A stretch of 64,000 nucleotides of DNA from Gaiellasilicea sp037721555 (lineage in GTDB: Bacteria; Actinomycetota; Thermoleophilia; Gaiellales; Gaiellaceae): the NCBI GenBank assembly GCA_037721555.1, contig JBBJOI010000005.1, positions 62,001 to 126,000 on the forward strand, given 5' to 3'. The notes under the pieces are model-generated. The model ran no database searches and was not told the origin of the DNA. It saw only the letters and a program-made list of their open reading frames with translations. The translations under genes were made by a program, and so were the position numbers. Shown here one piece after another: positions 31,062-41,826 of the stretch; positions within the stretch are counted from its first letter, which is position 1, and each line of letters opens with the position of its first letter.

Positions 31062-32981
31062 ATGGCGAAGACAATCGGAATCGACCTCGGGACGACCAAC
31101 AGCTGCATGGCCGTGCTCGAGGGGGGTGAGCCGACCGTGATCCCGAACGCGGAAGGCGGTCGCACCACGCCGTCGGTGGTCGCGTTCACGAAGGACGGCC
31201 AGCGGCTCGTCGGGGCGCCGGCCCGCCGTCAGCAGGTGACGAACCCGCAGGCAACGATCTTCTCGATCAAGCGCTTCATGGGCCGTAAGTGGGACGAGGT
31301 CTCTGAAGAGATGACGATCGTCCCCTACGAGGTCGCCAAGGGCGACAACGGCGATGCGCGCGTACAAGTGGAGGGCAAGGAGTACGCCCCGCCCGAGATC
31401 AGCGCGATGATCCTGCAGAAGCTGAAGACGGACGCTGAGGCCTACCTGGGCGAGCCCGTCTCGGATGCGGTCGTCACCGTCCCCGCCTACTTCAACAACG
31501 CCCAGCGCGAAGCCACGAAGGACGCCGGCAAGATTGCCGGACTCAACGTCCTGCGCATCATCAACGAGCCCACTGCCGCCGCGCTCGCGTACGGGCTCGA
31601 CAAGGACGCAGCGGATCAGACGATCCTCGTCTTCGACCTCGGCGGCGGCACGTTCGACGTGTCCGTGCTCGAGCTGGGCGACGGTGTTTTCGAGGTCAAG
31701 TCCACGAACGGCGACAACCACCTCGGCGGCGACAACTTCGACAAGGCGATCGTCGACTGGATGGTGGCGGAGTTCAAGCGCGACCAGGGCATCGACCTCG
31801 CGGCCGACAAGATGGCGCTCCAGCGCCTCTACGAGGCTGCCGAGAAGGCCAAGATCGAGCTCAGCTCGACTATGACGACGCAGATCAACCTTCCCTTCGT
31901 CACCGCGACCGCCGAAGGCCCTAAGCACCTCGACCTGCAGCTGACACGCGCGAAGCTCGGCGAGATCACCGCCGACCTGGTCGAGCGCACCGTCGGCCCG
32001 ACGAAGGCTGCACTCGCGGACGCGGGCCTCGAGTCGAAGAACATCGAGCACGTCGTTCTCGTCGGCGGCATGACTCGCATGCCCGCCGTGCAGGAGAAGG
32101 TGAAGGAGCTGCTCGGGAAGGAGCCCCACAAGGGCGTCAACCCGGACGAAGTCGTCGCCGTCGGCGCCGCGATCCAGGCCGGCGTGCTGAAGGGTGAGGT
32201 CAAGGACGTGCTCCTGCTCGATGTGACGCCCCTCTCGCTCGGCATCGAGACGAAGGGCGGCGTCTTCACGAAGCTGATCGAGCGCAACACCACCATCCCG
32301 ACCCGGAAGTCGGAGACCTTCTCGACCGCGGAGGACAATCAGCCGTCGGTCGAGATCCACGTGCTCCAGGGCGAGTCCGAGATGGCGACGTACAACAAGA
32401 CGCTCGGCAAGTTTCAGCTCGTCGGCATCCCGCCGGCGATGCGGGGCATGCCCCAGATCGAGGTCGGCTTCGACATCGACGCGAACGGGATCATCCACGT
32501 CACCGCAAAGGACCTCGGCACGGGGAACGAGCAGCAGATCAAGATCGAGGGCGGGTCCGGCCTGTCGGAGGACGAGGTGCGCCGGATGGTCTCGGACGCC
32601 GAGTCGCACGCCGACGAGGCGCGCAGGCTGCGCGAGCTTGCCGACACCCGGAACGTCGCCGAGAATCTCGCCTACCAGACTGAGCGCTCCCTCAAGGAGC
32701 ACCGTGACAAGCTGGCGGAGGCAGACGCCTCGACGATCGAGGGTCGGATCATGGAGCTCCGCGGTGCGCTCGAGTCGACGGATGTGGCGGAGATCCAGTC
32801 GAAGACCGAGGCGCTGAACGAGGCGTCGCGAGCGCTCGCCGACGCGATCTACGCGCAGGCATCCGCGCAAGCGCAGTCGCAGGCCGCCTCCGGCGACGGC
32901 GCCTCGTCCACCGAGGATGAAGTGATCGAGGAGGCCGACTATGAGGTCGTCGACGAGGAAGAGACGGCGAGCCGATCGTGA
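31062..32981 (+). CDS. dnaK: Hsp70 chaperone DnaK (639 aa)
   Basis: Complete DnaK: IGIDLGTTNSC phosphate loop, FDLGGGTFDVSVLELGDGVFEV, LVGGMTRMPAVQ, substrate-binding domain beginning DVTPLSLGIETKGG, lid helices, and the acidic tail EEADYEVVDEEE. ATP-driven folding with DnaJ and GrpE, encoded just downstream. AAGGAG lies 11 bases before the ATG. First gene of dnaK-grpE-dnaJ-hspR-clpB; the stop overlaps the grpE start by 4 bases. Confidence 0.98.
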   Translation: MAKTIGIDLGTTNSCMAVLEGGEPTVIPNAEGGRTTPSVVAFTKDGQRLVGAPARRQQVTNPQATIFSIKRFMGRKWDEVSEEMTIVPYEVAKGDNGDARVQVEGKEYAPPEISAMILQKLKTDAEAYLGEPVSDAVVTVPAYFNNAQREATKDAGKIAGLNVLRIINEPTAAALAYGLDKDAADQTILVFDLGGGTFDVSVLELGDGVFEVKSTNGDNHLGGDNFDKAIVDWMVAEFKRDQGIDLAADKMALQRLYEAAEKAKIELSSTMTTQINLPFVTATAEGPKHLDLQLTRAKLGEITADLVERTVGPTKAALADAGLESKNIEHVVLVGGMTRMPAVQEKVKELLGKEPHKGVNPDEVVAVGAAIQAGVLKGEVKDVLLLDVTPLSLGIETKGGVFTKLIERNTTIPTRKSETFSTAEDNQPSVEIHVLQGESEMATYNKTLGKFQLVGIPPAMRGMPQIEVGFDIDANGIIHVTAKDLGTGNEQQIKIEGGSGLSEDEVRRMVSDAESHADEARRLRELADTRNVAENLAYQTERSLKEHRDKLAEADASTIEGRIMELRGALESTDVAEIQSKTEALNEASRALADAIYAQASAQAQSQAASGDGASSTEDEVIEEADYEVVDEEETASRS

Positions 32982-33532
32982 CCGACGAGCAGCGCCTCGA
33001 GGACGAGGCGATCGCCCAGGGTGAGATCGTCCAGGGTGAGCCGGCCACTCAGCCGGCTCACCCTGTCGACGAGCCGGCCGACGAGCCGGCCGACGAGCCG
33101 GCGCAGGCACGTGCGGACGACGCCTACCTGCGGCTGGCCGCCGACTTCGACAACTACCGCAAGCGGATTGCGCGAGACCAGGCATCTCTTGCTCAGCGTG
33201 CGAACGAACGGCTCCTGAACGAGCTCCTGCCGGTGCTGGACGACCTCGAGCGGGCGCTCGAGGCCACCGGCGAGCGCGATGGCGGTTCCGAGGGGCAGGC
33301 GAAGCTCGAGGAGGGCGTTCGTCTCGTGCATCGGTCGTTGCAGGATCTCGTCGAGCGGTACGGCCTCCAGGAGATCGCGACGGAGGGTGCTTTCGACCCG
33401 CATGTGCACGAGGCGCTCCTGACCCAGCCGGGCGAGGGCGCTGCGACGGGCGAGGTGCTGCAGGTGTTGCAGAGGGGCTACAAGCTGGGCGACCGCGTGG
33501 TGCGGCCCGCTCGGGTGATCGTGGCGGAGTAG
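32978..33532 (+). CDS. grpE: Nucleotide exchange factor GrpE (184 aa)
   Basis: Long N-terminal coil and beta-domain typical of GrpE: YLRLAADFDNYRKRIARDQ, ELLPVLDDLERAL, FDPHVHEALLTQPGEG and VLQRGYKLGDRVVRPARVIVAE. Releases ADP from DnaK. The acidic N-terminus contains three DEPA repeats encoded by a 12-bp tandem repeat (33068-33103). GTG start overlapping the dnaK stop. Confidence 0.96.
   Translation: MTDEQRLEDEAIAQGEIVQGEPATQPAHPVDEPADEPADEPAQARADDAYLRLAADFDNYRKRIARDQASLAQRANERLLNELLPVLDDLERALEATGERDGGSEGQAKLEEGVRLVHRSLQDLVERYGLQEIATEGAFDPHVHEALLTQPGEGAATGEVLQVLQRGYKLGDRVVRPARVIVAE
33068..33103. repeat. Three 12-bp tandem repeats in grpE
   Basis: GACGAGCCGGCC repeated three times (last unit ends in G), encoding DEPA-DEPA-DEPA in the disordered acidic head of GrpE. 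Confidence 0.85.
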
Positions 33533-33533
33533 C

Positions 33534-34585
<1,052 letters not shown>

Positions 34586-34586
<1 letters not shown>

Positions 34587-34948
34587 TGGACGAGCGACCG
34601 CGCTACATGATCTCCGTCGCCGCCGAGCTCGTCGGTGTGCACCAGCAGACCCTGCGCATGTACGAGGCGAAGGGGCTCGTGCGTCCCAAGCGCACGGCGG
34701 GCAACACGCGCCTCTACTCCGAGGCCGACCTCGAGCGGCTGCGCGTGATCCAGCGGCTGACGACGGAGCTCGGCCTCAACCTCGCCGGCGTCGAGCACGT
34801 GCTGCGGCTGGAGGACGAGCTGCGGCGCCTGCAGCGACGGATGGAGCGGCTCGAGCGCGAGCTGCGCCACGAGATCTCGACCGTCCACCGCTCCTACCGG
34901 CGCGAAGTCGTCCTCTACCAGCCGAACCGACCAGCCACGAGGAAGTGA
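34586..34948 (+). CDS. hspR: MerR-family heat-shock repressor HspR (120 aa)
   Basis: MerR-type winged helix at the N-terminus: YMISVAAELVGVHQQTLRMYEAKGLVRPKRTAGNTRLYSEADLERL, then a coiled segment (LRLEDELRRLQRRMERLERELR) and a short tail. In streptomycetes and mycobacteria HspR represses the dnaK operon and clpB with DnaK as corepressor. The TGATG overlap with dnaJ indicates coupling. The likely target is the repeat before dnaK. Confidence 0.94.
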
Positions 34949-34951
34949 CGC

Positions 34952-37411
34952 ATGGATTTCAACAAGCTCACGATCAAGTCACAGGAGGCCGTGGCCGCCG
35001 CGCAGGAGCTGGCGCGACGCGCCGGTAATCCGGAGCTCTATCCCGAGCACCTGCTGGTCGCGCTCCTCGACCAGGAGCTGCCTCCGCAGCTCGTCCCCGA
35101 TGCGGCCACGTTGCGGGCCGAGACGGAGGCGTCGTTGCGCGCCAAGCCTGCCGTGCAGGGCGGATCGAGGCAGCCTCAGGTCGGGGCCGCGTTCTCGCGC
35201 GTGCTCGACCGAGCTTCGGACGAGGCGCGTCGGCTCGAGGACGAGTACGTCTCGACCGAGCACCTGCTGCTCGCGCTCGACATCGTTCCCCGCGAGGAAC
35301 TGCTCGCCCGGATCAGGGACGTCCGCGGCGGCCAGCGCGTCACGAGCCAGGATCCGGAGGGCACCTACCAGGCGCTCTCGAGGTTCGGGCGCGACCTCAC
35401 CGATGCGGCCGAGCGCGGCCAGCTCGACCCGGTCATCGGCCGCGACGAGGAGATCCGCAGGGTGATCCAGGTGCTCTCGCGCCGCACGAAAAACAACCCT
35501 GTTCTGATTGGCGAGCCTGGCGTCGGCAAGACCGCGATCGCGGAAGGGCTCGCGCAGCGGATCGTCGCCGGCGACGTGCCCGAGGGATTGAAGGGGAAGC
35601 GCGTCTGGGGGCTCGATGTCGGCGCGCTCCTCGCCGGGGCGAAGTACCGCGGCGAGTTCGAGGAGCGGCTCAAGGCAGTGCTGACTGAGATCGGGAACGC
35701 CGACGGTCAGATCGTCCTTTTCATCGACGAGCTACACACGATCGTCGGTGCGGGCGCCGCCGAGGGTGCCGTGGACGCCGCTCAGCTGCTGAAGCCCATG
35801 CTGGCGCGCGGAGAGCTCCGCGCCGTCGGCGCGACGACGCTGGACGAGTACCGGAAGCACATCGAAAAGGACGCGGCGCTCGAGCGGCGGTTCCAGCCCG
35901 TGTTCGTTGGCGAGCCTTCCGTCGCCGACACGATCGCGATCCTGCGCGGCCTCAAAGAACGCTACGAGGCGCATCATGGCGTGCGCGTGCGCGACGCTGC
36001 GCTCGTGGCGGCGGCGGTCCTCTCCGACCGCTACATCTCCGACCGGCAGCTGCCGGACAAGGCAATCGACCTGATCGACGAGGCGGCGTCGCGCTTGCGG
36101 ATGGAGATCGACAGCTCGCCGCTCGAGCTCGACCAGGCCGACCGGGCCGTGCGCCAGCTGGAGATCGAGCTCGCGGCGACGGGGAAGGAGTCGGACGAGG
36201 TGCGCGAGCCGCTCGAGCGCCAGCTCGCGGATGCGCGCGAGCGCCGCGACGGACTGGCGGCCCGGTGGCAGGAGGAGAAGGGCGCGCTCGACCGCGTCAA
36301 GGAGGCAACGCGGCGGATCGACGAGCTGCGGATGGAGGCCGAACGGGCCGAGCGCGCGGGTGACCTCCAGCGCGTCGCGGAGATCCGCTACGGAGAGCTG
36401 CCGGCGCTCGAGCAGGAGCTTTCCGAGCGGTCTGGACCCGCCGAGCCGATGGTCAAGGAGGAGGTCGACGAGGACGATGTCGCAGCGGTCGTCGGATCGT
36501 GGACCGGCATCCCGGTCGCGCGGCTCCTCGAAGGGGAGACCGAGAAGCTGATCCACATGGAAGAGCGGCTCCACCGCCGCGTGATCGGCCAGCACCCCGC
36601 GGTGGAGGCAGTCTCGAACGCGCTGCGGCGCGCGCGGGCCGGCCTGCAGGATCCGAACCGGCCGATCGGCTCGTTCGTCTTCCTCGGGCCGACGGGCGTC
36701 GGCAAGACCGAGCTCGCCCGGGCGCTTGCCGAGTTCATGTTCGACGACGAGCGCGCGATGATCCGGCTCGACATGTCGGAGTACCAAGAGCGGCACACCG
36801 TCTCGCGTCTTGTCGGTGCCCCGCCGGGGTACGTCGGCTACGAGGAGGGCGGTCAGCTCACCGAGTCGGTGCGTCACCGTCCCTACTCGGTCGTGCTCCT
36901 GGACGAGATCGAGAAGGCGCACGCCGAGGTGTTCGACGTGCTTCTGCAGGTGCTCGACGACGGGCGGTTGACGGATGGCCAGGGCCGCACGGTCGACTTC
37001 CGCAACACGGTGCTGATCATGACCTCGAACGTCCGCTCGGCCGAGGCGATGCACGACGTCTTCCGCCCGGAGTTCCTGAACCGGATCGACGAGATCGTGG
37101 AGTTCGAGCCGCTCTCGCGCGTGGAGCTTGCCGATGTCGCCGAGCTCCAGCTCGAGCGGCTGCGCGGGCGGCTCGCGGATCGTCGAATCGCGCTGGAGCT
37201 GACGGAGGCCGCCAAGGAGACGCTAACCGAGGCCGGCTGGGATCCTGCTTTCGGAGCCCGTCCGCTGAAGCGGGCGATCCAGCGACTCGTCGAGAACCCG
37301 CTGGCGTCGCGGCTGCTCGAGGGCGAGTTCGTCGAGGGCGACACGATCCGGATCGATGCCCAGAACGGCGAGCTCGTGTTCGAGCGGGCGATGACACCGG
37401 TCGTCGTGTAG
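34952..37411 (+). CDS. clpB: Disaggregase ClpB (819 aa)
   Basis: Hexameric AAA+ protein working with DnaK to dissolve aggregates. Clp-N domain (LTIKSQEAVAAAQELARRAG), NBD1 Walker A GEPGVGKT about residue 187, Walker B VLFIDELHT, coiled middle domain (about 395-510), NBD2 Walker A GPTGVGKT about 579 and Walker B VVLLDEIEKAH, then ClpB C-domain. It is about 40 residues shorter than usual; part of the loss is after the NBD2 sensor region (TSNVRSAEAMHDVFRPEF), where the normal spacer is missing. ATG 3 bases after hspR. Confidence 0.96.
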   Translation: MDFNKLTIKSQEAVAAAQELARRAGNPELYPEHLLVALLDQELPPQLVPDAATLRAETEASLRAKPAVQGGSRQPQVGAAFSRVLDRASDEARRLEDEYVSTEHLLLALDIVPREELLARIRDVRGGQRVTSQDPEGTYQALSRFGRDLTDAAERGQLDPVIGRDEEIRRVIQVLSRRTKNNPVLIGEPGVGKTAIAEGLAQRIVAGDVPEGLKGKRVWGLDVGALLAGAKYRGEFEERLKAVLTEIGNADGQIVLFIDELHTIVGAGAAEGAVDAAQLLKPMLARGELRAVGATTLDEYRKHIEKDAALERRFQPVFVGEPSVADTIAILRGLKERYEAHHGVRVRDAALVAAAVLSDRYISDRQLPDKAIDLIDEAASRLRMEIDSSPLELDQADRAVRQLEIELAATGKESDEVREPLERQLADARERRDGLAARWQEEKGALDRVKEATRRIDELRMEAERAERAGDLQRVAEIRYGELPALEQELSERSGPAEPMVKEEVDEDDVAAVVGSWTGIPVARLLEGETEKLIHMEERLHRRVIGQHPAVEAVSNALRRARAGLQDPNRPIGSFVFLGPTGVGKTELARALAEFMFDDERAMIRLDMSEYQERHTVSRLVGAPPGYVGYEEGGQLTESVRHRPYSVVLLDEIEKAHAEVFDVLLQVLDDGRLTDGQGRTVDFRNTVLIMTSNVRSAEAMHDVFRPEFLNRIDEIVEFEPLSRVELADVAELQLERLRGRLADRRIALELTEAAKETLTEAGWDPAFGARPLKRAIQRLVENPLASRLLEGEFVEGDTIRIDAQNGELVFERAMTPVVV

Positions 37412-37474
37412 GCGGCCGAAGCGGACGTCTGTGGCCCGCCGAGCCGGCCGCGAAAGCCCTAGCCGTCGCGAGCG

Positions 37475-37529
37475 GTCTCAGAGACCGTCCGCGCAGCGGC
37501 TACCAGATCCGCCGGTGCGCGTCAGTAAC
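37475..37529. repeat. Dispersed intergenic repeat, copy 4
   Basis: GTCTCAGAGAC at 37475-37485 and GCTACCA (one mismatch to GCTAGCA) at 37499-37505, once more 24 bases apart, between the clpB end and a convergent cupin gene. A CAGTAACACC follows. Confidence 0.65.
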
Positions 37530-37587
37530 ACCTTCGTTCTAATTTGTCGCAGACGTCATCGGCAGTAGAGCCGCGCGTGGGTCGTCC

Positions 37588-37618
37588 CGCCCCGGCCTTA
37601 AGGCCAGCGGCCGGGGCG
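37588..37618. terminator. GC-rich hairpin at the clpB/cupin convergence
   Basis: Ten-base-pair stem (37588-37597 with 37609-37618, CGCCCCGGCC/GGCCGGGGCG). It covers the cupin stop codon. No clear T run on either strand. Confidence 0.5.
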
Positions 37619-37963
37619 CGGCTCCTGCTTGTCGAGCGCCCGCCAGTCAGCGCGTCCCGGAGCGAAGACGTCGATCACGCTCGCCCCGTCGGGGCCGGCG
37701 GTGGCCGCGTGGGGCGTGTTCGGGGGGATCGACCACGTGCCGCCTGGGCCGAGCTCACGCTCCTCGTCGCCGATCCGGAAGCGCATGGAGCCGCGCAAGA
37801 CGACTCCGAGCTGCTCGTGGTCGTGGCTGTGCTCGGCGACGACGGCGCCGGACTCGAGCTCGACGATCGCGAGCGTCAGCCGCTCGCCGTGAACCGGGCG
37901 GGCGAGGATCCGTTCCCACACCTGCTGTGGCGGGATCGATGCGGCGTCGGAGAAGGGGCTCAC
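37598..37963 (-). CDS. Cupin domain protein (121 aa)
   Basis: Single cupin barrel with both motifs: VVAEHSHDHEQLGVVLRGSMRF (His, His, Glu ligands) and PPNTPHAATAG (His). Such proteins bind a divalent metal; role unknown. GTG start overlapping the stop of the next cupin by 4 bases (GTGA), so the two are cotranslated. Confidence 0.88.
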   Translation of the reverse strand: MSPFSDAASIPPQQVWERILARPVHGERLTLAIVELESGAVVAEHSHDHEQLGVVLRGSMRFRIGDEERELGPGGTWSIPPNTPHAATAGPDGASVIDVFAPGRADWRALDKQEPRPGRWP

Positions 37964-38340
37964 GCGTCGGCGTCGGGCAGAAAGGTCGCCTCGCCCCGCT
38001 CGGGCGGAGCACCGTAGATGTAGAGCGAGAGCGGCTCGCCGTGGACGTTCCGCAGCTGCATCGCGGTGCCGGGCCGGATCACGGCCACGCTCCCCCGGGG
38101 CAGCTCGTGCCGCACCGGGGGCTCGCCGATGTCGATCGTCAGGGTTCCGTCGAGCACGACGAAGACCTCCTCCTGCACCGGGTCGACGTGCCGCCGCCCG
38201 CGTGCACCGGGCGGATAGCGCCAGAGGTTCGCACGGGATCGTGTGAGCTGCTCGGAGAGGCGCGCCACCTCCCGGCCGCTGTCGTCGCCGCGAGGCTCGT
38301 ACCGGACCTCGTCAGCGCGGAGCACTTCGTACCCGGGCAT
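37960..38340 (-). CDS. Cupin domain protein (126 aa)
   Basis: Cupin motif one is RGRRHVDPVQEEVFVVLDGTLTI; motif two is PGTAMQLRNVHGEPLSL, where the usual His is replaced by Gln or shifted, so metal binding may be incomplete. Start: ATG 38340 (MPGYEVLRADEVRYEP); the open frame upstream to 38556 is out-of-character. It is translationally coupled to a second cupin gene; the pair may form a heteromer (inference). Confidence 0.85.
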   Translation of the reverse strand: MPGYEVLRADEVRYEPRGDDSGREVARLSEQLTRSRANLWRYPPGARGRRHVDPVQEEVFVVLDGTLTIDIGEPPVRHELPRGSVAVIRPGTAMQLRNVHGEPLSLYIYGAPPERGEATFLPDADA

Positions 38341-38401
38341 GGACGGAGTATCGCGTGTCGCGCTGCCGCGCGGTCGAAAAGGATCCTGTCCCAGAAGGAT
38401 T

Positions 38402-38428
38402 CTGTCCCAGGGACAGTCCCTGGGACAG
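38402..38428. repeat. Perfect 12-bp inverted repeat with CTGTCCCA motifs
   Basis: CTGTCCCAGGGA and TCCCTGGGACAG separated by CAG. Two more copies of the TGTCCCA core lie just upstream (about 38387 and 38403), so the region 38385-38428 is built of one short motif. It lies in the 280-base gap between a cupin gene and the S9 peptidase gene and may terminate the latter. Confidence 0.65.
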
Positions 38429-38622
38429 GTCCATATCGACGGTGAGGAGAGACGCGGGGAGGGGGCGCTGGTGCCTGACACGCGGGCCCGCGGAGGGGCG
38501 GGCCGGCGGTGGCGGAAGGCTGGCCGCGGAGGTCGCTCGATGCATGGCTGCAGCATCGCGCGCTCGCCGCAACGGGTATGCGGTGCGCCGGTGTCGGGAG
38601 GTGCGGCGGGCCGTACTCCTTG

Positions 38623-40563
38623 CTACTTCAGGTAGCGGTCGAACCAGTCAAGCAGCAGCTCGAACCGCACCACGCGATGCGCCGGGTTGCCCGATCGCGT
38701 CAGCTCGTGGCTCTCCGCCGGGAAGCGGACGAGCTCAACGTCACGCTTCAGCAGGCGCAACGTCGTGAAGAGCTGCTCGGCCTGCTCGATGTTGCAGCGC
38801 AGGTCGTTCTCGGAGTGAAGGATCAGTAGCGGCGTCTCGATCTGCCGCGCGTACGTCCACGGGGAGATCCGGAGGTACGTGTCGACGTCATCGTGGACGA
38901 ACTCGCCGTGGTAGCCCTTGAAGACCCAGCCGACGTCGCTCGAGCCGTACATCGAGACCAGGTTGTTGACGGCTCGCTCCGAGCAGGCAGCCTTGAACCG
39001 GTTCGAGTGACCGACGATCCAGGAGGTCATGTAGCCGCCGTAGGAGCCGCCGATCACGCCGAGGCGATCCTTGTCGACGAAGCTGAACCGGCGAACGGCC
39101 TCGTCGGTGACCGCCATGACGTCCTCGTAGTCGACCGTGCCCCAGCCTGGCCCGAGCTCCTCACCCGGGCCGCGGATCGCGCGACCCCACTCCTCGGAGT
39201 AACCGGAGGAGCCCCGCGGGTTGGCGTAGACCACCGCGTAGCCGCCGCCCGCCCACACCTGGAACTCGTCGAAGAAGCCGACGGAGTACTGGGTGAAGGG
39301 ACCGCCGTGGATGTTCAGCAACATCGGGTACTGCGTTCCCTCCTCCCACCCGGCTGGGCGGACGAGCCACGCCTCGACCTCCGATCCGTCGGCGGAGATG
39401 GCGGTGAAGCGCTCGGGCGTCACGAGCTCGCGGCCCGCGGCAAATCCCGCGCCAAGGTCGGTGAGCCTCCGTCCGTCGACGTAGAGCTCGGGGAGTGCAG
39501 GCGCCTTCGAGGCTGCGTAGGCGAGCCGGCCGCCAACGGCGTCGTAGCCCGAGAGGCTCTGCTCCTCGCCGAGGAGCAGCTCGGGATCGCCGCCCTCCGG
39601 CGACACGGCGTACAGGTGGATGCTGCCGCGATCCTCGATCGCGAAGACGATGCGGCCGTCGACCCAGATCGGGTCCCGCAGCTCCGGGTACGGGTCGCAC
39701 GTGCGGTCGAGCGAGGCCGTCAGGACGCGCCGGTCGGCGCCGGTCGCGGCATCGATGACGGCGATCTGCGTATGGCGCGGGAAATCGAAGCCGCCCGGGG
39801 TCCACTTGCACGCGATCAGCTTCCCGTCCGGTGAGTAGGCGGGCGCCCCGTACTCGCTGTCTCCAGGCGTCAGACGCTCGGGGTCGCCTCCGCTCGGGGG
39901 AACGGTGTAGACGTCCCCGATCAGGTCGATGTCCCAGTTCTCCTCCCGCGCCGAGGCGAACGCGATCCGCTCCCCGTCGGGAGACCACGCGGGGTGGCTG
40001 TCCTCGAAGTCGCCGTCGGTCAGCTGCCGCGGTTCGCCTGATCCGTCCGCAGCCACCACGAAGAGGTGGCGGCGCCGGTCGCCCGTCCAGCCGACGTTGT
40101 CGAGCTTGAAGAGAAGTCGCTTGAATCGGCGCGGCGCCCGCTTCCTGTCGTCCTCCTCCTCGTACGCTTCGTCCGGCACGCGGGCGCTGAACGCGATCTG
40201 CGTGCCGTCGGGCGACCAGACGGGCTCGCCGACATCCTCCTTGAGGTCGGTCAGCTTCCTGGGCTCACCGCCTGCAACCGGCATCGCGTAGAGCTGCCGC
40301 TTGTCCCCGTCGCGCCCGGACACGAACGCAAGCTGCGTGCCGTCGGGCGACCAGCGCGGCTGCGCGTCCTTCGGCCCGGCCGTGAACCGGCGGGGCGGCG
40401 CCGAGCCGTCGGCCGGCGCGAGCCAGATCGCCTGGTGGTACTCGTTGGCCTCCTCGTCGATCCACCAGACCACGAACGCGACTTCCTCCCCGTCCGGCCG
40501 CAGACGAGGATCGCTCGGTCCAGTGAGCTGGTAGACGTCCCGTGGCCGCATCCCGGTCGCCAT
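38623..40563 (-). CDS. S9 family prolyl-oligopeptidase-like serine peptidase (646 aa)
   Basis: N-terminal beta-propeller (repeated WSPDGTQIAF-type blades) followed by an alpha/beta hydrolase domain. Catalytic Ser507 in GVIGGSYGGYMTSW, Asp in HSENDLRCNIEQAEQ, and His in FPAESHEL. Acylaminoacyl-peptidase-like; acts on short peptides, presumably in the cytoplasm as no signal peptide is seen. Start: ATG 40563 (MATGMRPRDVYQLTG); a longer frame to 40800 overlaps the divergent remnant. An Asp/Glu/Arg-rich insert (about 158-172) lies in the propeller. Confidence 0.92.
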   Translation of the reverse strand: MATGMRPRDVYQLTGPSDPRLRPDGEEVAFVVWWIDEEANEYHQAIWLAPADGSAPPRRFTAGPKDAQPRWSPDGTQLAFVSGRDGDKRQLYAMPVAGGEPRKLTDLKEDVGEPVWSPDGTQIAFSARVPDEAYEEEDDRKRAPRRFKRLLFKLDNVGWTGDRRRHLFVVAADGSGEPRQLTDGDFEDSHPAWSPDGERIAFASAREENWDIDLIGDVYTVPPSGGDPERLTPGDSEYGAPAYSPDGKLIACKWTPGGFDFPRHTQIAVIDAATGADRRVLTASLDRTCDPYPELRDPIWVDGRIVFAIEDRGSIHLYAVSPEGGDPELLLGEEQSLSGYDAVGGRLAYAASKAPALPELYVDGRRLTDLGAGFAAGRELVTPERFTAISADGSEVEAWLVRPAGWEEGTQYPMLLNIHGGPFTQYSVGFFDEFQVWAGGGYAVVYANPRGSSGYSEEWGRAIRGPGEELGPGWGTVDYEDVMAVTDEAVRRFSFVDKDRLGVIGGSYGGYMTSWIVGHSNRFKAACSERAVNNLVSMYGSSDVGWVFKGYHGEFVHDDVDTYLRISPWTYARQIETPLLILHSENDLRCNIEQAEQLFTTLRLLKRDVELVRFPAESHELTRSGNPAHRVVRFELLLDWFDRYLK

Positions 40564-40593
40564 CGGCGCAACTATGGCAGTAGGTTCGCGTGC

Positions 40594-41781
40594 GTGCGAA
40601 TCCTTGCCATCGGGCCGGTGGGTTTGGCGCCGCCCTAGGCGCCGTCGCACAGCGTCGCGGCTCGAGAGCGTCGTCTTCGCAGACGTGAGCGAAGCACGCG
40701 CGCGGCTCGCCGCGGAGCGGACCGGCGTGACCCGCGCTTCACGGGCATCGGCATCGACGCCTCCAACGGGTCGGCGATCGTCGAGGCCGTGCGGGCACAC
40801 GAGGTCGACGTGGTCGTGAACGCAGTCGATCCTCGCTTCAACCCGCCGATCTTCGCTGCCGCTCGGGGCCGGCTGTACCCACCTGGATCTGGCGATGAAC
40901 CTCTCGGAGCCGTATCCGGAGCGACCGCACGACCTGGCTCGGCGACCGGCAGTTCGTCCGCGACGAGGAACGGCGAAACCGTGGGTTGCTCGCCCTCGTC
41001 GGCATTGGAGTCGAGCCGGGCCTCTCCGACGCCTTTGCGCGCTATGCGTCCGACGAGCTCTTCTCGGAGCTCGACGAGGTCGGCGTGCGCGACGGCGCGA
41101 ATCTGACCATCGACGGCGACACGTTCGCGCCTACCTTCTCGACCTGGACGACGATCGAGGAGTGCCTCAACCCGCCTGTGATCTGTGAGCGGGGACGTGG
41201 CTGGCACACGACCGAGCCGTTCTCCGAGACCGAGACGTTCCAGTCCCCGGAGGGCATCGGCTCTGTCGAGTGCTTGAACGTCGAGCACGAGGAGGTGCTG
41301 CTGATCCCGCGCTACGTCGACTGCCGCCGCGTCACCTTCAAGTACGGCCTCGGCGAGGAGTTCATCGACGTCCTGAAGACACTGCGCAAGCTGGGTCTCG
41401 ATTCGGCGCAGCCGATATAGGTGCGGGGAGTCGAGGTGGCGCCGCGAGACGTGGGTGCGGCCGCCCTGCCCGATCCGGCGACGCTCGGCAACCGCATGTG
41501 CGGGCTGACGTGCGCCGGCACCTTCATCGCGGGCACCGGCACCGATGGGCAGCCCCGACCGACGTACCTCTACCACGTCCTCGACAACGAGCACGCGATG
41601 CGGGAGTGGGGGCACCAGGCGGTCGTCCTGCAGACCGCGCTGAATCCGGTAGTTGCGCTCGAGCTGCTCGCGACGGGGAGTGGTACGGCGTGGGGGTGCT
41701 CGGCCCGGAGGCGTTCCCGCCAGGCCGTTCCTCGACCTGCTCGGCGAGTACGGCGCGCCGTACGGGATCGAGGATCGTTAG
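40594..41781 (+). pseudogene. Saccharopine-dehydrogenase-like gene, multiply frameshifted
   Basis: From GTG 40594 fragments in changing frames spell VRILAIGPVG (dinucleotide loop), AALGAVAQRRG, ESVVFADVSEARARLAAER, RFTGIGIDASNGSAIVEAVRAHEVDVVVNAVDP, NLSEPYPERP, and then an intact run from LLALVGIGVEPGLSDAFARYAS to LGLDSAQPI (40986-41420). A further 360 bases continue the C-terminal part in two frames (CGLTCAGTFIAGTG..., then ...GVLGPEAFPPG) to a TAG at 41779. The order matches one saccharopine dehydrogenase/reductase-type protein. At least six frame changes: clearly dead, if the assembly is right. Confidence 0.8.
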
Positions 41782-41826
41782 GTTTCCCGACGTGAGACGT
41801 CCTTTGTCATCGTCAGACGCCCGCGC

